64,000 nt of DNA, from positions 1,054,001-1,118,000 of the forward strand of contig NZ_WNXD01000001.1 of the NCBI RefSeq assembly GCF_014172375.1. The letters are read 5' to 3'. The translations under genes were made by a program, and so were the position numbers. The stretch comes from Pedobacter planticolens (GTDB taxonomy: Bacteria; Bacteroidota; Bacteroidia; Sphingobacteriales; Sphingobacteriaceae). The notes below the pieces were generated by a model, which saw only the letters and a list, made by a program, of their open reading frames with translations, did no database searches and was not told the DNA's origin. This document shows positions 45,024 through 54,893 of this stretch, in pieces; positions within the stretch are counted from its first letter, which is position 1, and each line of letters opens with the position of its first letter.

Positions 45024-47219
45024 TTGAAAAGTGATCTTCTTTTAATTACACCTCCATTTACCCAACTGAATACTCCGTATCCGGCTACTGCGTATATAAA
45101 AGGTTTTCTGAATACTAAGAACATCTCTTCAACTCAAGCAGATTTAGGTATCGAAGTGATTTTGGAATTGTTTTCTAAAAAAGGGTTATCAGATTTGTTT
45201 TCTCAAGCTGAGCTAAATGAAGATGAATTATCTTTTAATATTCAACGTATCCTTGCTTTAAAGGAAGAATACTTAAAAACTATTGACGCTGTAATTGCTT
45301 TCTTACAAGGAAAAAACCCAACATTAGCTTTGCAGATTTGTCAGGAAGATTATTTGCCAGAAGCATCTCGTTTTGCGCAATTAGAAGAATTAGATTGGGC
45401 TTTTGGCGCCATGGGAACACAGGATAAAGCGAAACATTTAGCTACACTTTATTTAGAAGATATCTCTGATTTTATTGTAGAATGCGTAGATCCAAATTTT
45501 GGTTTTAGCAGATATGCAGAACGATTGGGGCGAAGTGCTAATTCATTTGATGAGTTGTATAGAGCTTTAAATCAAGAGCCTACCTACATAGATAAAATCC
45601 TGATCGATATTCTCAAAAACAGAATTGAAGAAGTTGAACCTAAATTATTTCTAATTTCTGTTCCATTTCCTGGAAATTTATATTCGGCTTTTCGTTGTGC
45701 GCAATATGTTAAAAAGCATTATACTGAAATTAAAATATCAATGGGAGGTGGTTTCCCAAATACAGAATTACGTTCATTATCTGATAAAAGAGTATTCGAG
45801 TTTTTCGATTACATTACCTTAGATGATGGAGAATTGCCAATCGAACTGTTGTGCAACGCAATTATAAAAGGTGGCGAATTCAATCTCTATAAAAGAACTT
45901 TTTTATTAGAAAATGATGAAGTTATTTATAGAAATGATGCTTTAAGAAGTGACTACAAACAAGCTGATGTTGGAACTCCAGATTATTCTGATTTACAGTT
46001 AGACAACTATATTTCTGTGATTGAAATTGTAAATCCAATGCATAGAATGTGGAGTGATGGACGTTGGAATAAACTCACAATGGCGCATGGTTGTTATTGG
46101 GGCAAATGTACATTTTGCGATATTTCTTTAGATTATATTAAAGTTTATGAACCTGTTGCAGCAAAACTGATTGTAGATAGAATTGAGGATTTGGCTCAGA
46201 AAACTGGTCAAAATGGTTTCCACTTTGTGGATGAAGCCGCACCGCCAGCTTTAATGCGTGAAGTAGCTTTGGAAATTTTACGCAGAAAGATTTCAGTTAC
46301 ATGGTGGACGAACATTCGTTTCGAGAAAAGCTTTACCCAGGATTTGTGTTTGTTGTTAAAAGCATCGGGTTGTATTGCTGTTTCTGGCGGCTTAGAAGTG
46401 GCATCTGATCGTTTATTAAAACTGATAGACAAAGGTGTAACAGTTGAGCAAGTGGCTAAAGTAACCAGAAATTTTACCGAAGCAGGAATTATGGTTCATG
46501 CTTATTTGATGTACGGTTATCCAACTCAAACTATTCAGGAAACGGTAGATAGTTTAGAAATGGTTCGTCAGTTATTTGAAGCTGGGGTTTTACAGTCGGG
46601 TTTTTGGCATCAATTTGCAATGACAGCCCATAGTCCAGTTGGTTTATATCCAGAGAAATTTGGTGTGGTAAAAGAAACTGAAGCAATTGGTACTTTCGCT
46701 AATAATGATATCAATTACACTGATAAAACTGGAATTGACCATAATAAATTTAGTTTCGGATTAAAGAAGTCACTTTTCAATTTTATGCATGGCATTTGTT
46801 TCGATTACAAGCTGCAAGATTGGTTCGATTTTAAAATCCCTAGAACTACAATTCCATCCAATTTTATTGATAGTGCCTTAAATAACGATGATAGTTTCAA
46901 TATAAAACCTACAGCCAAAATAGTTTGGTTAGGAGGAAAGCCCAAAACTGAAACCTTTACTAAATCTAAAAAAGGAAGTTCATGGGAAATGATGACCCTG
47001 AATTTTCATAGTAAAAAGGAGAGTTTCAGTATTCAAACTAATCAAAAAGAAGGAGAGTGGTTAGTTTCTATTTTAGAAAGGATCTCTGTTTCAAATGAAA
47101 AAACGTACATTTTTCAAGATATAAAAACTGATTTCGAAAACACGATCGAACATTTTGAACTGTTTTGGTATTCAAAATCGATTAATAAATTAAGAGAATT
47201 TGGATTGTTGGTGCTTTAG
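45024..47219 (+). CDS. B12-binding-type radical SAM protein
   Basis: The 731-residue product has an N-terminal Rossmann-like domain as in cobalamin-binding radical SAM enzymes (LLLITPPFTQLNTPYPATAYIKGFL, later KISMGGGFPNTELRSLSDKRVF) and a central radical SAM domain. The cluster-binding motif reads HGCYWGKCTFCD, that is, Cys spacing CX4CX2C instead of CX3CX2C. Later segments GFHFVDEAAPPALMREV and GLEVASDRLLKLIDKGVT fit the family. The start is TTG at 45024. The chemistry and substrate are unknown. It is probably a single-gene unit. Confidence 0.85.
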   Translation: MKSDLLLITPPFTQLNTPYPATAYIKGFLNTKNISSTQADLGIEVILELFSKKGLSDLFSQAELNEDELSFNIQRILALKEEYLKTIDAVIAFLQGKNPTLALQICQEDYLPEASRFAQLEELDWAFGAMGTQDKAKHLATLYLEDISDFIVECVDPNFGFSRYAERLGRSANSFDELYRALNQEPTYIDKILIDILKNRIEEVEPKLFLISVPFPGNLYSAFRCAQYVKKHYTEIKISMGGGFPNTELRSLSDKRVFEFFDYITLDDGELPIELLCNAIIKGGEFNLYKRTFLLENDEVIYRNDALRSDYKQADVGTPDYSDLQLDNYISVIEIVNPMHRMWSDGRWNKLTMAHGCYWGKCTFCDISLDYIKVYEPVAAKLIVDRIEDLAQKTGQNGFHFVDEAAPPALMREVALEILRRKISVTWWTNIRFEKSFTQDLCLLLKASGCIAVSGGLEVASDRLLKLIDKGVTVEQVAKVTRNFTEAGIMVHAYLMYGYPTQTIQETVDSLEMVRQLFEAGVLQSGFWHQFAMTAHSPVGLYPEKFGVVKETEAIGTFANNDINYTDKTGIDHNKFSFGLKKSLFNFMHGICFDYKLQDWFDFKIPRTTIPSNFIDSALNNDDSFNIKPTAKIVWLGGKPKTETFTKSKKGSSWEMMTLNFHSKKESFSIQTNQKEGEWLVSILERISVSNEKTYIFQDIKTDFENTIEHFELFWYSKSINKLREFGLLVL

Positions 47220-47269
47220 TTAAACATTAAGAAATTAAGAAAATTAAGTTTTAGTATCCAAAAGTAATT

Positions 47270-47340
47270 TTGTCATTCAGAGCGTAGTGAAGAATCTCTT
47301 TTTAATTCATTAGAGATTCCTCGTTCCTCGGAATGACAAA
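47270..47340. repeat. GTCATTC-type REP hairpin in a convergent gap
   Basis: TTGTCATTC...at the left pairs with GGAATGACAA at the right; an inner AATCTCT pairs with AGAGATT. It is a GTCATTCAGAGCG version of the REP family and lies between the radical SAM gene and the amidohydrolase gene, both ending here. Confidence 0.65.
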
Positions 47341-47347
47341 AGCTATA

Positions 47348-50300
47348 TTAATCGCAATTTGGTACTGTAAAAGTCCAAGTGTCAGATAATTTATAAGGAA
47401 TTGTAAACGCAACACCTTTATCCAATTCAAACCACAATTTAGAACGAACTTTTTCTCTAGTTCCTGTTTCATTCATGGTTAAACTATCGTATAATCTTCC
47501 ATTTACCATCACATATTTAACCTTTTCAGAATTTCTAATATCATCTAACGGATTTGAATCCATAACTACTAAATCGCCCAATTTCCCAACTTCTAAAGAA
47601 CCGATTTCTTTATCCATACCCAAATAGCTTGCACCGTTTAGTGTAGCATTGCGAATAGCTTGTAATGGCGTTGCACCACCTTGCACAAACATCCATAATT
47701 CCCAATGTGCACCTAAACCTTGTATTTGCCCGTGAGCACCTAAATTGATTTTTGTACCACCATCTGCAATCTGTTTTACTGCTTTCGATACTTCAATGTG
47801 ATTATAATCCCCATATTCTGAGGTAGTTCTTCTTCTAGAACGTGAATCAATAATCGCTCTTGGTGTAAAACTTAATAATCGCTCATTCTCCCAAACATTT
47901 GTTCTGTCGTACCAATAATTTTCACCCCACTGACCACCATAAGCAACAATTAAAGTAGGTGTATAAGCAACTGAGGTATTGTTCCAAAAGTTAACCACAT
48001 CTTTATAAATTGGCGTTACAGGAATGCTATGTTCAATACCTGTATGTCCATCTGCAATCATATTCATATTTGTGAAAAATGTAGAACCGCCTTCTGGTAC
48101 AACTTCCATTTTTAACTGTCTGGCGGCCTCTAATATTTGCTGACGCTGATCTCTGCGTGGCTGATTATACGACTTTACCGAAAACGCACCAACCGCTTTT
48201 AATCTCCTTAAATGAGATAAAGCGTCATCTAAACTATTAATCACTACTTTGAAATCACCATCGGCACCATATAAAATAGAACCAGTAGAATATACTCTTG
48301 GACCAATCATTCGTCCAGCTTTTAGCATTTCACTCTGACTAAAAACCATTTCTGTATTGCTACTTGGATCGTGAGATGTAGTTACGCCAAAAGCTAAATT
48401 AGCCAAGTACGACCAATCTTGTTGTGGGCTAATTCCATCTGGACTTGTGCGTAAATGCGCATGTACATCAATTATTCCTGGCATTATTGTTTTTCCAGTT
48501 ACATCAACAACTTTTGCATTTGCTGGAATATTTACATCTTTTCCAACGGCAATAATTTTATTGTTCTCTAAAAGAATTGTTCCCTCTTCAATTACTTCAT
48601 CACCTTTCATTGTAATAATTCGAGCACCTTTTAACGCTAAAAGACCTGTTGGTACATCTGTTTTAAGTTTTAAACCAATAGCAACACCAGCAGTATCTGG
48701 CTCTGGTAAAACTTGTGGTGCACCTTCAATAAAATTGAAAGTATTTTTAATTTCTCGGTTATAATATTGCTCTCCTAACGTCCAAAGTAGTTTTTTGCTG
48801 TCAGCACTCCAATGTAAAAACGTTCCAGCATCTTTTGTAACTCTTGCCAAAGGGATAGATTTGTTATTAGCTGATAAATCTAAAGCTACACCAGCCGTAA
48901 CCATTGGGGTGATGTAAGCGTTGAATAATTCTGTAAACGCCATCCATTTTCCATCTGGACTTGGCACAAACTGAGTTGCATATTGAGAAGTGTAATGCGT
49001 TCTTTCATTGCCGCCGTTCAAATCCATACTTTTAAAAGCTTTTTTACCAGCTTCGTATCCTTGGAAATAAATTCGACTATCATCAGCATTAAAAATTGGT
49101 TTAATTCCGCTTTCGCTAATTAATGTTTTTGCTCCGCCATTTGCAGGCATAATGAAAATTCCAGTGTTTTTTCCATAGGTTAAGCCTAAAGTCTCATTTC
49201 CAACTCCTTTTCTGAAAACTATTTTATCACCTTTGTTTGAGTAAGATGGAGAATAATAATAACCTTTTTCGTCTGTTAATGAAATGGTTTTGCCAGTTTT
49301 AAGATCGGTTCTTTTTATCGCACCTTTAAATTCATCGCTCCATGTAGTATAAATTACAAATTTGCCATCGTTGCTAAATTCTGGTTCAAACTCAAAATCA
49401 ATTCCATTAGTAACTCGCTCTGGCATCCCGTTAGGTAATTCTTTTTTGTATAAATAACCTGCAGCATTAAAGATTACTAATTTGCCATCGGGCGATGTAG
49501 TTAATTGTCTAATCATTTTAACCGTAAATTCAGGATTGAAAACCTCGTGTTCAAAATGTAAAGATTGTTGAACAGTTTGTGAGCTATTTACCTCGAAAGG
49601 AATATCGCTTACCAATAAATTATTTAAGTCAATTTGTTTGATTTTTCCTTTGGCATAAAATACGATACGTTTCGAGTCTGGTGTCCATGCAAAGTTTGGA
49701 TAAACTCCAAAAACAGCCCAAGTTTCTTGTTGATCGTGAGATAAATCTTCATATAAAGGCCATTCTTCACTTGTTTTTAGATTTTGAATATATAAAGCCG
49801 ATTTTAAACGTACTCTTTTTACATACGCCATAAATTTGCCATCAGGCGATATTTGCGGACGAGCAGAACCGCCTTGTTCAGCTATTAAATTGGTTAATTT
49901 TCCGGTCGTTAAATCTAATTGTCTAATCGCGTAAATTAGCCCATTCGGATCTTTGCTATATTCAAAATTCGGACCTGGAGAAACATCTTCACTAAAGTAT
50001 AAGAATTTACCATCAGGCGATACATTTGGCTCTCCAGCATCTTGCTGATCATTTTTTCTTTTCGTTAATTGCACACCATCACCACCGTAAATGCTGTACA
50101 TCCACATTTCACCTGCGCCTAAAGAACGTGAGCCTGTAAAGTGTTTTCTAGCCACTAAATATTCACTATTTGGCATCCAAGTTGCATTATTTAACAGACG
50201 AAAAGTTTCTTTGGTAATCTGTTTTTTATTGCCGCCTTCCATATCCATAATCCAAATATTATCGCCACCACTTTTATCGCTGGTGTACGAAATGTATTTC

Positions 50301-50593
50301 CCATTTGGACTAAAACGAGGTTGAACATCCCAAGCAATACCTCCACTTAATAACTTTGCAGGACCGCCAGTTATAGACATTTTATAAATATCACCCAATA
50401 AATCAAAAACAATTTCTTTTCCATCTGGACTAACATCTAAATTCATCCAAGTACCTTCATCGGTAGTAATGGTAAAGTTTTTAGTTTGTCCTTTGTATTT
50501 TTCTACATCCCACTTTTTGGCCTCTTTTTTCTCCTGCGCAGATGCAGAAATTAATAAGAATAAACAGCTAGCGAATAAGGAAATTTTTTTCAT
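47348..50593 (-). CDS. TolB-like propeller fused to amidohydrolase (secreted)
   Basis: The 1081-residue product has a signal peptide (ASAQE), then about 640 residues of PD40/TolB-like beta-propeller repeats (ISPDGKFMAYV, SPDGKWMAFT and many others), then an amidohydrolase domain of the imidazolonepropionase/dihydroorotase superfamily with the metal motif PGIIDVHAHLRT, VEHSIPVTP-like His region, NLGAHGQIQGLGAH and the final GKLGDLVVMDSNPLDDI. It is a normal family in Bacteroidota. A periplasmic or surface hydrolase of a cyclic amide or peptide substrate is likely, but the substrate is unknown. Start ATG at 50593, with 79 bp to divergent recQ. Confidence 0.9.
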   Translation of the reverse strand: MKKISLFASCLFLLISASAQEKKEAKKWDVEKYKGQTKNFTITTDEGTWMNLDVSPDGKEIVFDLLGDIYKMSITGGPAKLLSGGIAWDVQPRFSPNGKYISYTSDKSGGDNIWIMDMEGGNKKQITKETFRLLNNATWMPNSEYLVARKHFTGSRSLGAGEMWMYSIYGGDGVQLTKRKNDQQDAGEPNVSPDGKFLYFSEDVSPGPNFEYSKDPNGLIYAIRQLDLTTGKLTNLIAEQGGSARPQISPDGKFMAYVKRVRLKSALYIQNLKTSEEWPLYEDLSHDQQETWAVFGVYPNFAWTPDSKRIVFYAKGKIKQIDLNNLLVSDIPFEVNSSQTVQQSLHFEHEVFNPEFTVKMIRQLTTSPDGKLVIFNAAGYLYKKELPNGMPERVTNGIDFEFEPEFSNDGKFVIYTTWSDEFKGAIKRTDLKTGKTISLTDEKGYYYSPSYSNKGDKIVFRKGVGNETLGLTYGKNTGIFIMPANGGAKTLISESGIKPIFNADDSRIYFQGYEAGKKAFKSMDLNGGNERTHYTSQYATQFVPSPDGKWMAFTELFNAYITPMVTAGVALDLSANNKSIPLARVTKDAGTFLHWSADSKKLLWTLGEQYYNREIKNTFNFIEGAPQVLPEPDTAGVAIGLKLKTDVPTGLLALKGARIITMKGDEVIEEGTILLENNKIIAVGKDVNIPANAKVVDVTGKTIMPGIIDVHAHLRTSPDGISPQQDWSYLANLAFGVTTSHDPSSNTEMVFSQSEMLKAGRMIGPRVYSTGSILYGADGDFKVVINSLDDALSHLRRLKAVGAFSVKSYNQPRRDQRQQILEAARQLKMEVVPEGGSTFFTNMNMIADGHTGIEHSIPVTPIYKDVVNFWNNTSVAYTPTLIVAYGGQWGENYWYDRTNVWENERLLSFTPRAIIDSRSRRRTTSEYGDYNHIEVSKAVKQIADGGTKINLGAHGQIQGLGAHWELWMFVQGGATPLQAIRNATLNGASYLGMDKEIGSLEVGKLGDLVVMDSNPLDDIRNSEKVKYVMVNGRLYDSLTMNETGTREKVRSKLWFELDKGVAFTIPYKLSDTWTFTVPNCD

Positions 50594-50672
50594 CTTAGTT
50601 AATTGTGATAATTTAAGTTGCGCAATTTAATAATATCAGTCCGTTTTTATTAGTTTTGAAAACATCTTTTTT

Positions 50673-52565
50673 ATGACAGAAGCGGAGATTTTAAAGAAAT
50701 ATTGGGGTTTTGATAACTTTAGGCCTTTACAGGATGAAATTATCCAATCTGTTTTAAACGGAAATGATACATTAGCTTTATTGCCAACTGGCGGAGGGAA
50801 ATCGCTATGTTTTCAAGTGCCAGCAATGGTTATGGATGGAATTTGCATTGTAGTTTCGCCATTAGTTGCCTTGATGAAAGATCAAGTCGAGAATTTAAAG
50901 GTAAAAGGAATTGAAGCTATTGCGATTTATGCTGGAATGGGCAAAAGAGAAATCGATATTCTTTTAGATAATTGTATTTACGGCAAAATTAAATTCCTTT
51001 ATTTATCACCAGAAAGATTGCTATCCGAAATTGTTCGTGAACGAATTTCTTACATGAATGTGAATTTAATCGCAGTAGACGAAGCGCATTGTATTTCTCA
51101 ATGGGGTTATGATTTTCGACCTCCTTATTTAAAACTAAAAGAACTTCGAGAAATTCATCCTGATAAGCCAATTTTAGCTTTAACTGCTACTGCAACAGCT
51201 TTCGTAAAGGAAGATATCTTGCAAAAACTAGAGTTAAAAAATCCTCAAATCTTTATAAAGAGTTTTGCTCGTACCAATTTAAGTTATGTTGTTTTCGATT
51301 TAGAAGACAAACATAAAAAACTGTTAGAAATTGCTAAAAACGTAAAAGGGTGCGGACTGGTTTATGTTCGAAATAGGAGAGAAACTGCTGAAGTTGCTCA
51401 TTTTTTACAACGAAATGGAATTGCAGCAGATTTTTATCATGCAGGGATTGAAAAAGAATTGCGTTTCAAAAAACAAGAAGATTGGAAAAAGGATGTAATT
51501 AGAATTATGGTTGCCACCAATGCTTTTGGGATGGGAATTGATAAACCAAACGTTCGTTTTGTAATCCATTTAGATTTACCAGATAGTTTAGAAGCGTATT
51601 ATCAGGAAGCTGGTAGGGCAGGGCGAGATGAAAAACGTGCTTTTGCGGTATTATTGGCTAATAAATCTGATCAATTGATATTAAATGCGAAATACGCAGA
51701 TAGTTTTCCAACAGTTGAGGATATTAAAAAAACATATCATTATTTAGGCAGTTATTTTCAACTCGCTTTTGGTGCTGGCGAGGGTTTAAGTTTTGAATTT
51801 GATTTAGCCGATTTTTGTAAAAAGTTTAATCTTGGTGTAATTAAAACACTAGCATCGTTAAAGTTTTTAGAACACGATGGTTATCTCGCTTTATCGGAAA
51901 ATGTATTTTTACAATCTCGACTAATGTTTATAGCTGGTCATGAAGATGTTTATCGCTTTCAAATCGAAAATTCTGGTTATGATGCATTAATTAAAACTAT
52001 TCAGCGTAGTTACGGTGGTGCTTTTGATGGCTATGTAAAAATTAAAGAAGCAGATTTATCCAATAGATTGAAAATTTCTTTCAAGGAAGTTGTTGAACAT
52101 TTAAATCGGTTACAGCAATTGGAGATTTTATCGTATTTACCACAAACCGATAAGCCACAATTACAATTTATATTGCCACGGGCAGATCAGTTACATCTAG
52201 ATATTGATGTGAAATACATCAAATTACGACAACAAATACAAATCGATCAAGTTAAGGCAGTGTTAGCTTATGCATCAACACCGTTATGTAGGAGTAAACA
52301 ATTGCTTCATTATTTTGGTGAAACCAATGCTGATAAATGTGGATTTTGCGATATCTGCCTTGCAGAAAGAAAAATAGAAGAACTAGCTCAATTAAAAGAT
52401 AAAATAGATTTTGAGATTATTACCTTATTGCAAAGCGAACATTATAGTCTAGATGAATTGGTAACTAAACTAAATGCGGGTATGGAAAACGATAAAATCG
52501 AGAGAATTAGAGAGTTATTGGATGCCGGAAAAATAAAAACAGATGGGAAAAAGTATTATTTATAG
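50673..52565 (+). CDS. recQ: ATP-dependent DNA helicase RecQ (short form)
   Basis: The 3'-5' helicase acts in recombination and repair. The 630-residue product has Walker A LPTGGGKSLCFQVPA, the DEAH box VDEAHCISQWGYDFRPPY, motif VI QEAGRAGRDEKRAF, the zinc-binding Cys set (CRSKQLL...KCGFCDIC) and a winged-helix end (LDAGKIKTDGKKYYL). No HRDC domain is visible, so it is the short RecQ type. It is divergent from the amidohydrolase. Confidence 0.93.
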   Translation: MTEAEILKKYWGFDNFRPLQDEIIQSVLNGNDTLALLPTGGGKSLCFQVPAMVMDGICIVVSPLVALMKDQVENLKVKGIEAIAIYAGMGKREIDILLDNCIYGKIKFLYLSPERLLSEIVRERISYMNVNLIAVDEAHCISQWGYDFRPPYLKLKELREIHPDKPILALTATATAFVKEDILQKLELKNPQIFIKSFARTNLSYVVFDLEDKHKKLLEIAKNVKGCGLVYVRNRRETAEVAHFLQRNGIAADFYHAGIEKELRFKKQEDWKKDVIRIMVATNAFGMGIDKPNVRFVIHLDLPDSLEAYYQEAGRAGRDEKRAFAVLLANKSDQLILNAKYADSFPTVEDIKKTYHYLGSYFQLAFGAGEGLSFEFDLADFCKKFNLGVIKTLASLKFLEHDGYLALSENVFLQSRLMFIAGHEDVYRFQIENSGYDALIKTIQRSYGGAFDGYVKIKEADLSNRLKISFKEVVEHLNRLQQLEILSYLPQTDKPQLQFILPRADQLHLDIDVKYIKLRQQIQIDQVKAVLAYASTPLCRSKQLLHYFGETNADKCGFCDICLAERKIEELAQLKDKIDFEIITLLQSEHYSLDELVTKLNAGMENDKIERIRELLDAGKIKTDGKKYYL

Positions 52566-52617
52566 CTAGTTAAATGAATTAGTTAATTTTTATTTACTTT
52601 TAGTTACGCTTAAAACT

Positions 52618-53940
52618 ATGCAACAGAAAAACGATAAAAAAGTTATTCGCTCTTGGGCCTTTTTCGATTGGGCTAACTCTGCTTATAACTTGGTCATAAC
52701 CTCAACAATATTTCCTGCTTATTATACAATTATCACTTCAGATAAGAATGATAACACCATAGATTATGTGACTTTTTTAGGAAGAAAGTTTGTTAATTCC
52801 GCATTATACAGCTATGCAATGGCTGTCGCTTTTTTAGTTATTGCATTAATATCTCCAATATTATCTTCAATTGCAGATACTAGAGGAAATAAAAAGATTT
52901 TCATGCAAATGTTCACTTATATAGGTTCTTTAGCTTGTTGTGGACTATTCTTTTTTAAAATTGAAACGTTAGAAATTAGCGTGATTTTATTTGTTTTAGC
53001 AGCTATTGGTTTTTGGGGAAGTTTAGTTTTTTATAATTCTTATTTGCCAGAAATCGCTACGGTAGATCAGCAAGATAAAGTAAGTGCAAAAGGTTTTACT
53101 TACGGATATATTGGAAGTATAATTCTGCAGTTAATTTGCTTTGTATTTGTTTTTAAACCCGATTGGTTTGGCATTACAGATAGTTCTATTCCAGCTAGAT
53201 TATCGTTTTTTATGGTGGGTATTTGGTGGATGGTTTTTGCACAAATTCCATTCAAAAATCTTCCAAAAGGAAGCCCTAATTTTAAAAGTGAGAAACAAAA
53301 TGTGATGACTAGCGGCTTTAAAGAACTAAAAAAAGTTTGGGGTCAGGTAAAACAAATGGCTTATTTAAAACGCTTTTTATATGCATTCTTTTTTTACTCG
53401 ATGGGTGTACAAACTGTAATGTTAGTGGCTACCATTTTTGGTGAAAAAGAATTGCATCTCCCAACATCAAAATTAATTGCTACTATTTTATTATTGCAAA
53501 TTGTTGCAATTCCTGGAGCAATGCTGATGTCGTATTTATCATCAAAAAAATACGGAAATGTAAATGTATTGATAGGAGTGGTGTTAATATGGATTGGCGC
53601 TTGCGTTGCAGCATATTTTATTCATACAGAATATCAATTTTATGCTTTAGCTGCTGTAATAGGTTTAATTATGGGTGGTATTCAATCCTTATCACGTTCT
53701 ACTTATTCTAAATTTTTACCTCAAGAAAGTCCAGATCATACTTCCTTTTTTAGTTTTTACGATGTAACGGAGAAAGTCGCTTTAGTATTTGGGATGTTCA
53801 GTTTCGGTTATATTGAAGAATTAAGTGGCAGTATGCGAAATTCTGTTATCGCATTAGCCATCTTTTTTGTTTTAGGATTACTATTTTTGCTGTTCTTGAA
53901 AAAAGTACAACCTAAATCAGTTGCTGTTATTGAAAAATAG
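52618..53940 (+). CDS. MFS transporter of the UMF1/Atg22 type
   Basis: The 440-residue polytopic protein has about 11-12 transmembrane helices and the family N-terminal signature WAFFDWANSAYNLVITSTIFPAYY, plus GGIQSLSRSTYSKFLPQESPDHTSFFSFYD, both hallmarks of the Atg22-like UMF1 family. Its substrate is probably an amino acid or small metabolite, but it cannot be decided. It lies 52 bp after recQ and 24 bp before the LutA-like gene, possibly one unit. Confidence 0.88.
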   Translation: MQQKNDKKVIRSWAFFDWANSAYNLVITSTIFPAYYTIITSDKNDNTIDYVTFLGRKFVNSALYSYAMAVAFLVIALISPILSSIADTRGNKKIFMQMFTYIGSLACCGLFFFKIETLEISVILFVLAAIGFWGSLVFYNSYLPEIATVDQQDKVSAKGFTYGYIGSIILQLICFVFVFKPDWFGITDSSIPARLSFFMVGIWWMVFAQIPFKNLPKGSPNFKSEKQNVMTSGFKELKKVWGQVKQMAYLKRFLYAFFFYSMGVQTVMLVATIFGEKELHLPTSKLIATILLLQIVAIPGAMLMSYLSSKKYGNVNVLIGVVLIWIGACVAAYFIHTEYQFYALAAVIGLIMGGIQSLSRSTYSKFLPQESPDHTSFFSFYDVTEKVALVFGMFSFGYIEELSGSMRNSVIALAIFFVLGLLFLLFLKKVQPKSVAVIEK

Positions 53941-53964
53941 GAGCCTTATTTTTAATATTTCCCG

Positions 53965-54702
53965 ATGAAGATAGAATTATTTGTTCCTTGTTTTGTAGAT
54001 CAATTATACCCAGAAACTGCATTTAATACTATTAAAGTGTTAGAAAAAGCAGGCTGCGAAGTGAGTTACAATTCAAAACAAACGTGTTGCGGACAACCGG
54101 CTTATAACGCTGGTTATTGGGAACAAGCCAAAGAAATTGGTGGTAAATTTTTAAATGATTTTTCTGAAAGTAATTATATTGTAGCGCCATCTGCTTCATG
54201 TGTTGGTATGGTTAAAAATGGATTTAACGATTTGTTTACCAATACAATAGTGCATAATAAATGCCGAAGTATGCAAGCTAATATCTTCGAGTTATCTGAT
54301 TTTTTAATCAATGTTTTAAAGAAAGATTATTTTGGAGCAGAGCTTGAGGGAAAAGCGGTATATCATGATTCATGTAGTGGTTTACGCGAATGTAAAATAA
54401 AAGAAGAACCTCGTCAGTTACTTTCTAAAGTTCATGGTTTAGAACTAGTAGAAATGAAAGATACAGATATGTGCTGTGGTTTTGGTGGTACTTTTGCAGT
54501 TAAATTCGATGCAATTTCATCTGCAATGGCAGAACAAAAAGTAAATAATGCATTAGAAATGGACGCAGAATATATCATTTCGACAGATTTATCGTGCTTA
54601 ATGCATTTGGAAGGCTATATCAAAAAGAATAATATTCCATTAAAAACAATGCACATTGCAGATGTACTAGCGAATGGCTGGTTAGAAAGTACTGAGTATT
54701 AG
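53965..54702 (+). CDS. LutA/GlcF-like (Fe-S)-binding protein
   Basis: The 245-residue product consists of two CCG domains: CCGQPAYNAGYWEQA with preceding Cys CFVDQLYPE, and CCGFGGTFAVKF preceded by HDSCSGLRECKI. This is the full Cys set of LutA/YkgE, a subunit of an L-lactate oxidase complex with LutB and LutC. No lutB or lutC gene lies next to it here, so the partners may lie elsewhere, or the protein may serve another quinone-linked dehydrogenase. Confidence 0.88.
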   Translation: MKIELFVPCFVDQLYPETAFNTIKVLEKAGCEVSYNSKQTCCGQPAYNAGYWEQAKEIGGKFLNDFSESNYIVAPSASCVGMVKNGFNDLFTNTIVHNKCRSMQANIFELSDFLINVLKKDYFGAELEGKAVYHDSCSGLRECKIKEEPRQLLSKVHGLELVEMKDTDMCCGFGGTFAVKFDAISSAMAEQKVNNALEMDAEYIISTDLSCLMHLEGYIKKNNIPLKTMHIADVLANGWLESTEY

Positions 54703-54795
54703 TGTATAGTTGATAGTCTATGGTTGATAGTTTGGATTTATAATTAAGCAGCATGCCTAAACATTTAGGCTATCGTCTATGAACCATTAGCTAAA
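54703..54795. repeat. TTGATAG-type intergenic repeat
   Basis: GTATAGTTGATAGTCTATGG pairs loosely with TATCGTCTATGAACCATTAG, around TTTGGAT...GCCTAAACATTTAGGC, where CCTAAACATTTAGG is itself a hairpin. This has the same TTTGGAT...CGTCTAT frame as at 958-1033. It lies between two co-directional genes. Confidence 0.6.
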
Positions 54796-54840
54796 TGTAA
54801 AAGAAACGCTATAAATCAATAAATTAACCTTTTTTAACAC

Positions 54841-54868
54841 TTGAAGTCTAAAAACTACAATAAATTTG
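54841..54868 (+). promoter_or_regulatory. Promoter of the GLPGLI-like gene
   Basis: TTG at 54841-54843 and TAAATTTG at 54861-54868, 17 bp apart, match the Bacteroidota consensus with a slightly short spacer. The start codon lies 25 nt beyond. Confidence 0.6.
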
Positions 54869-54893
54869 TAGTATCAAAACAATAAATATATCC

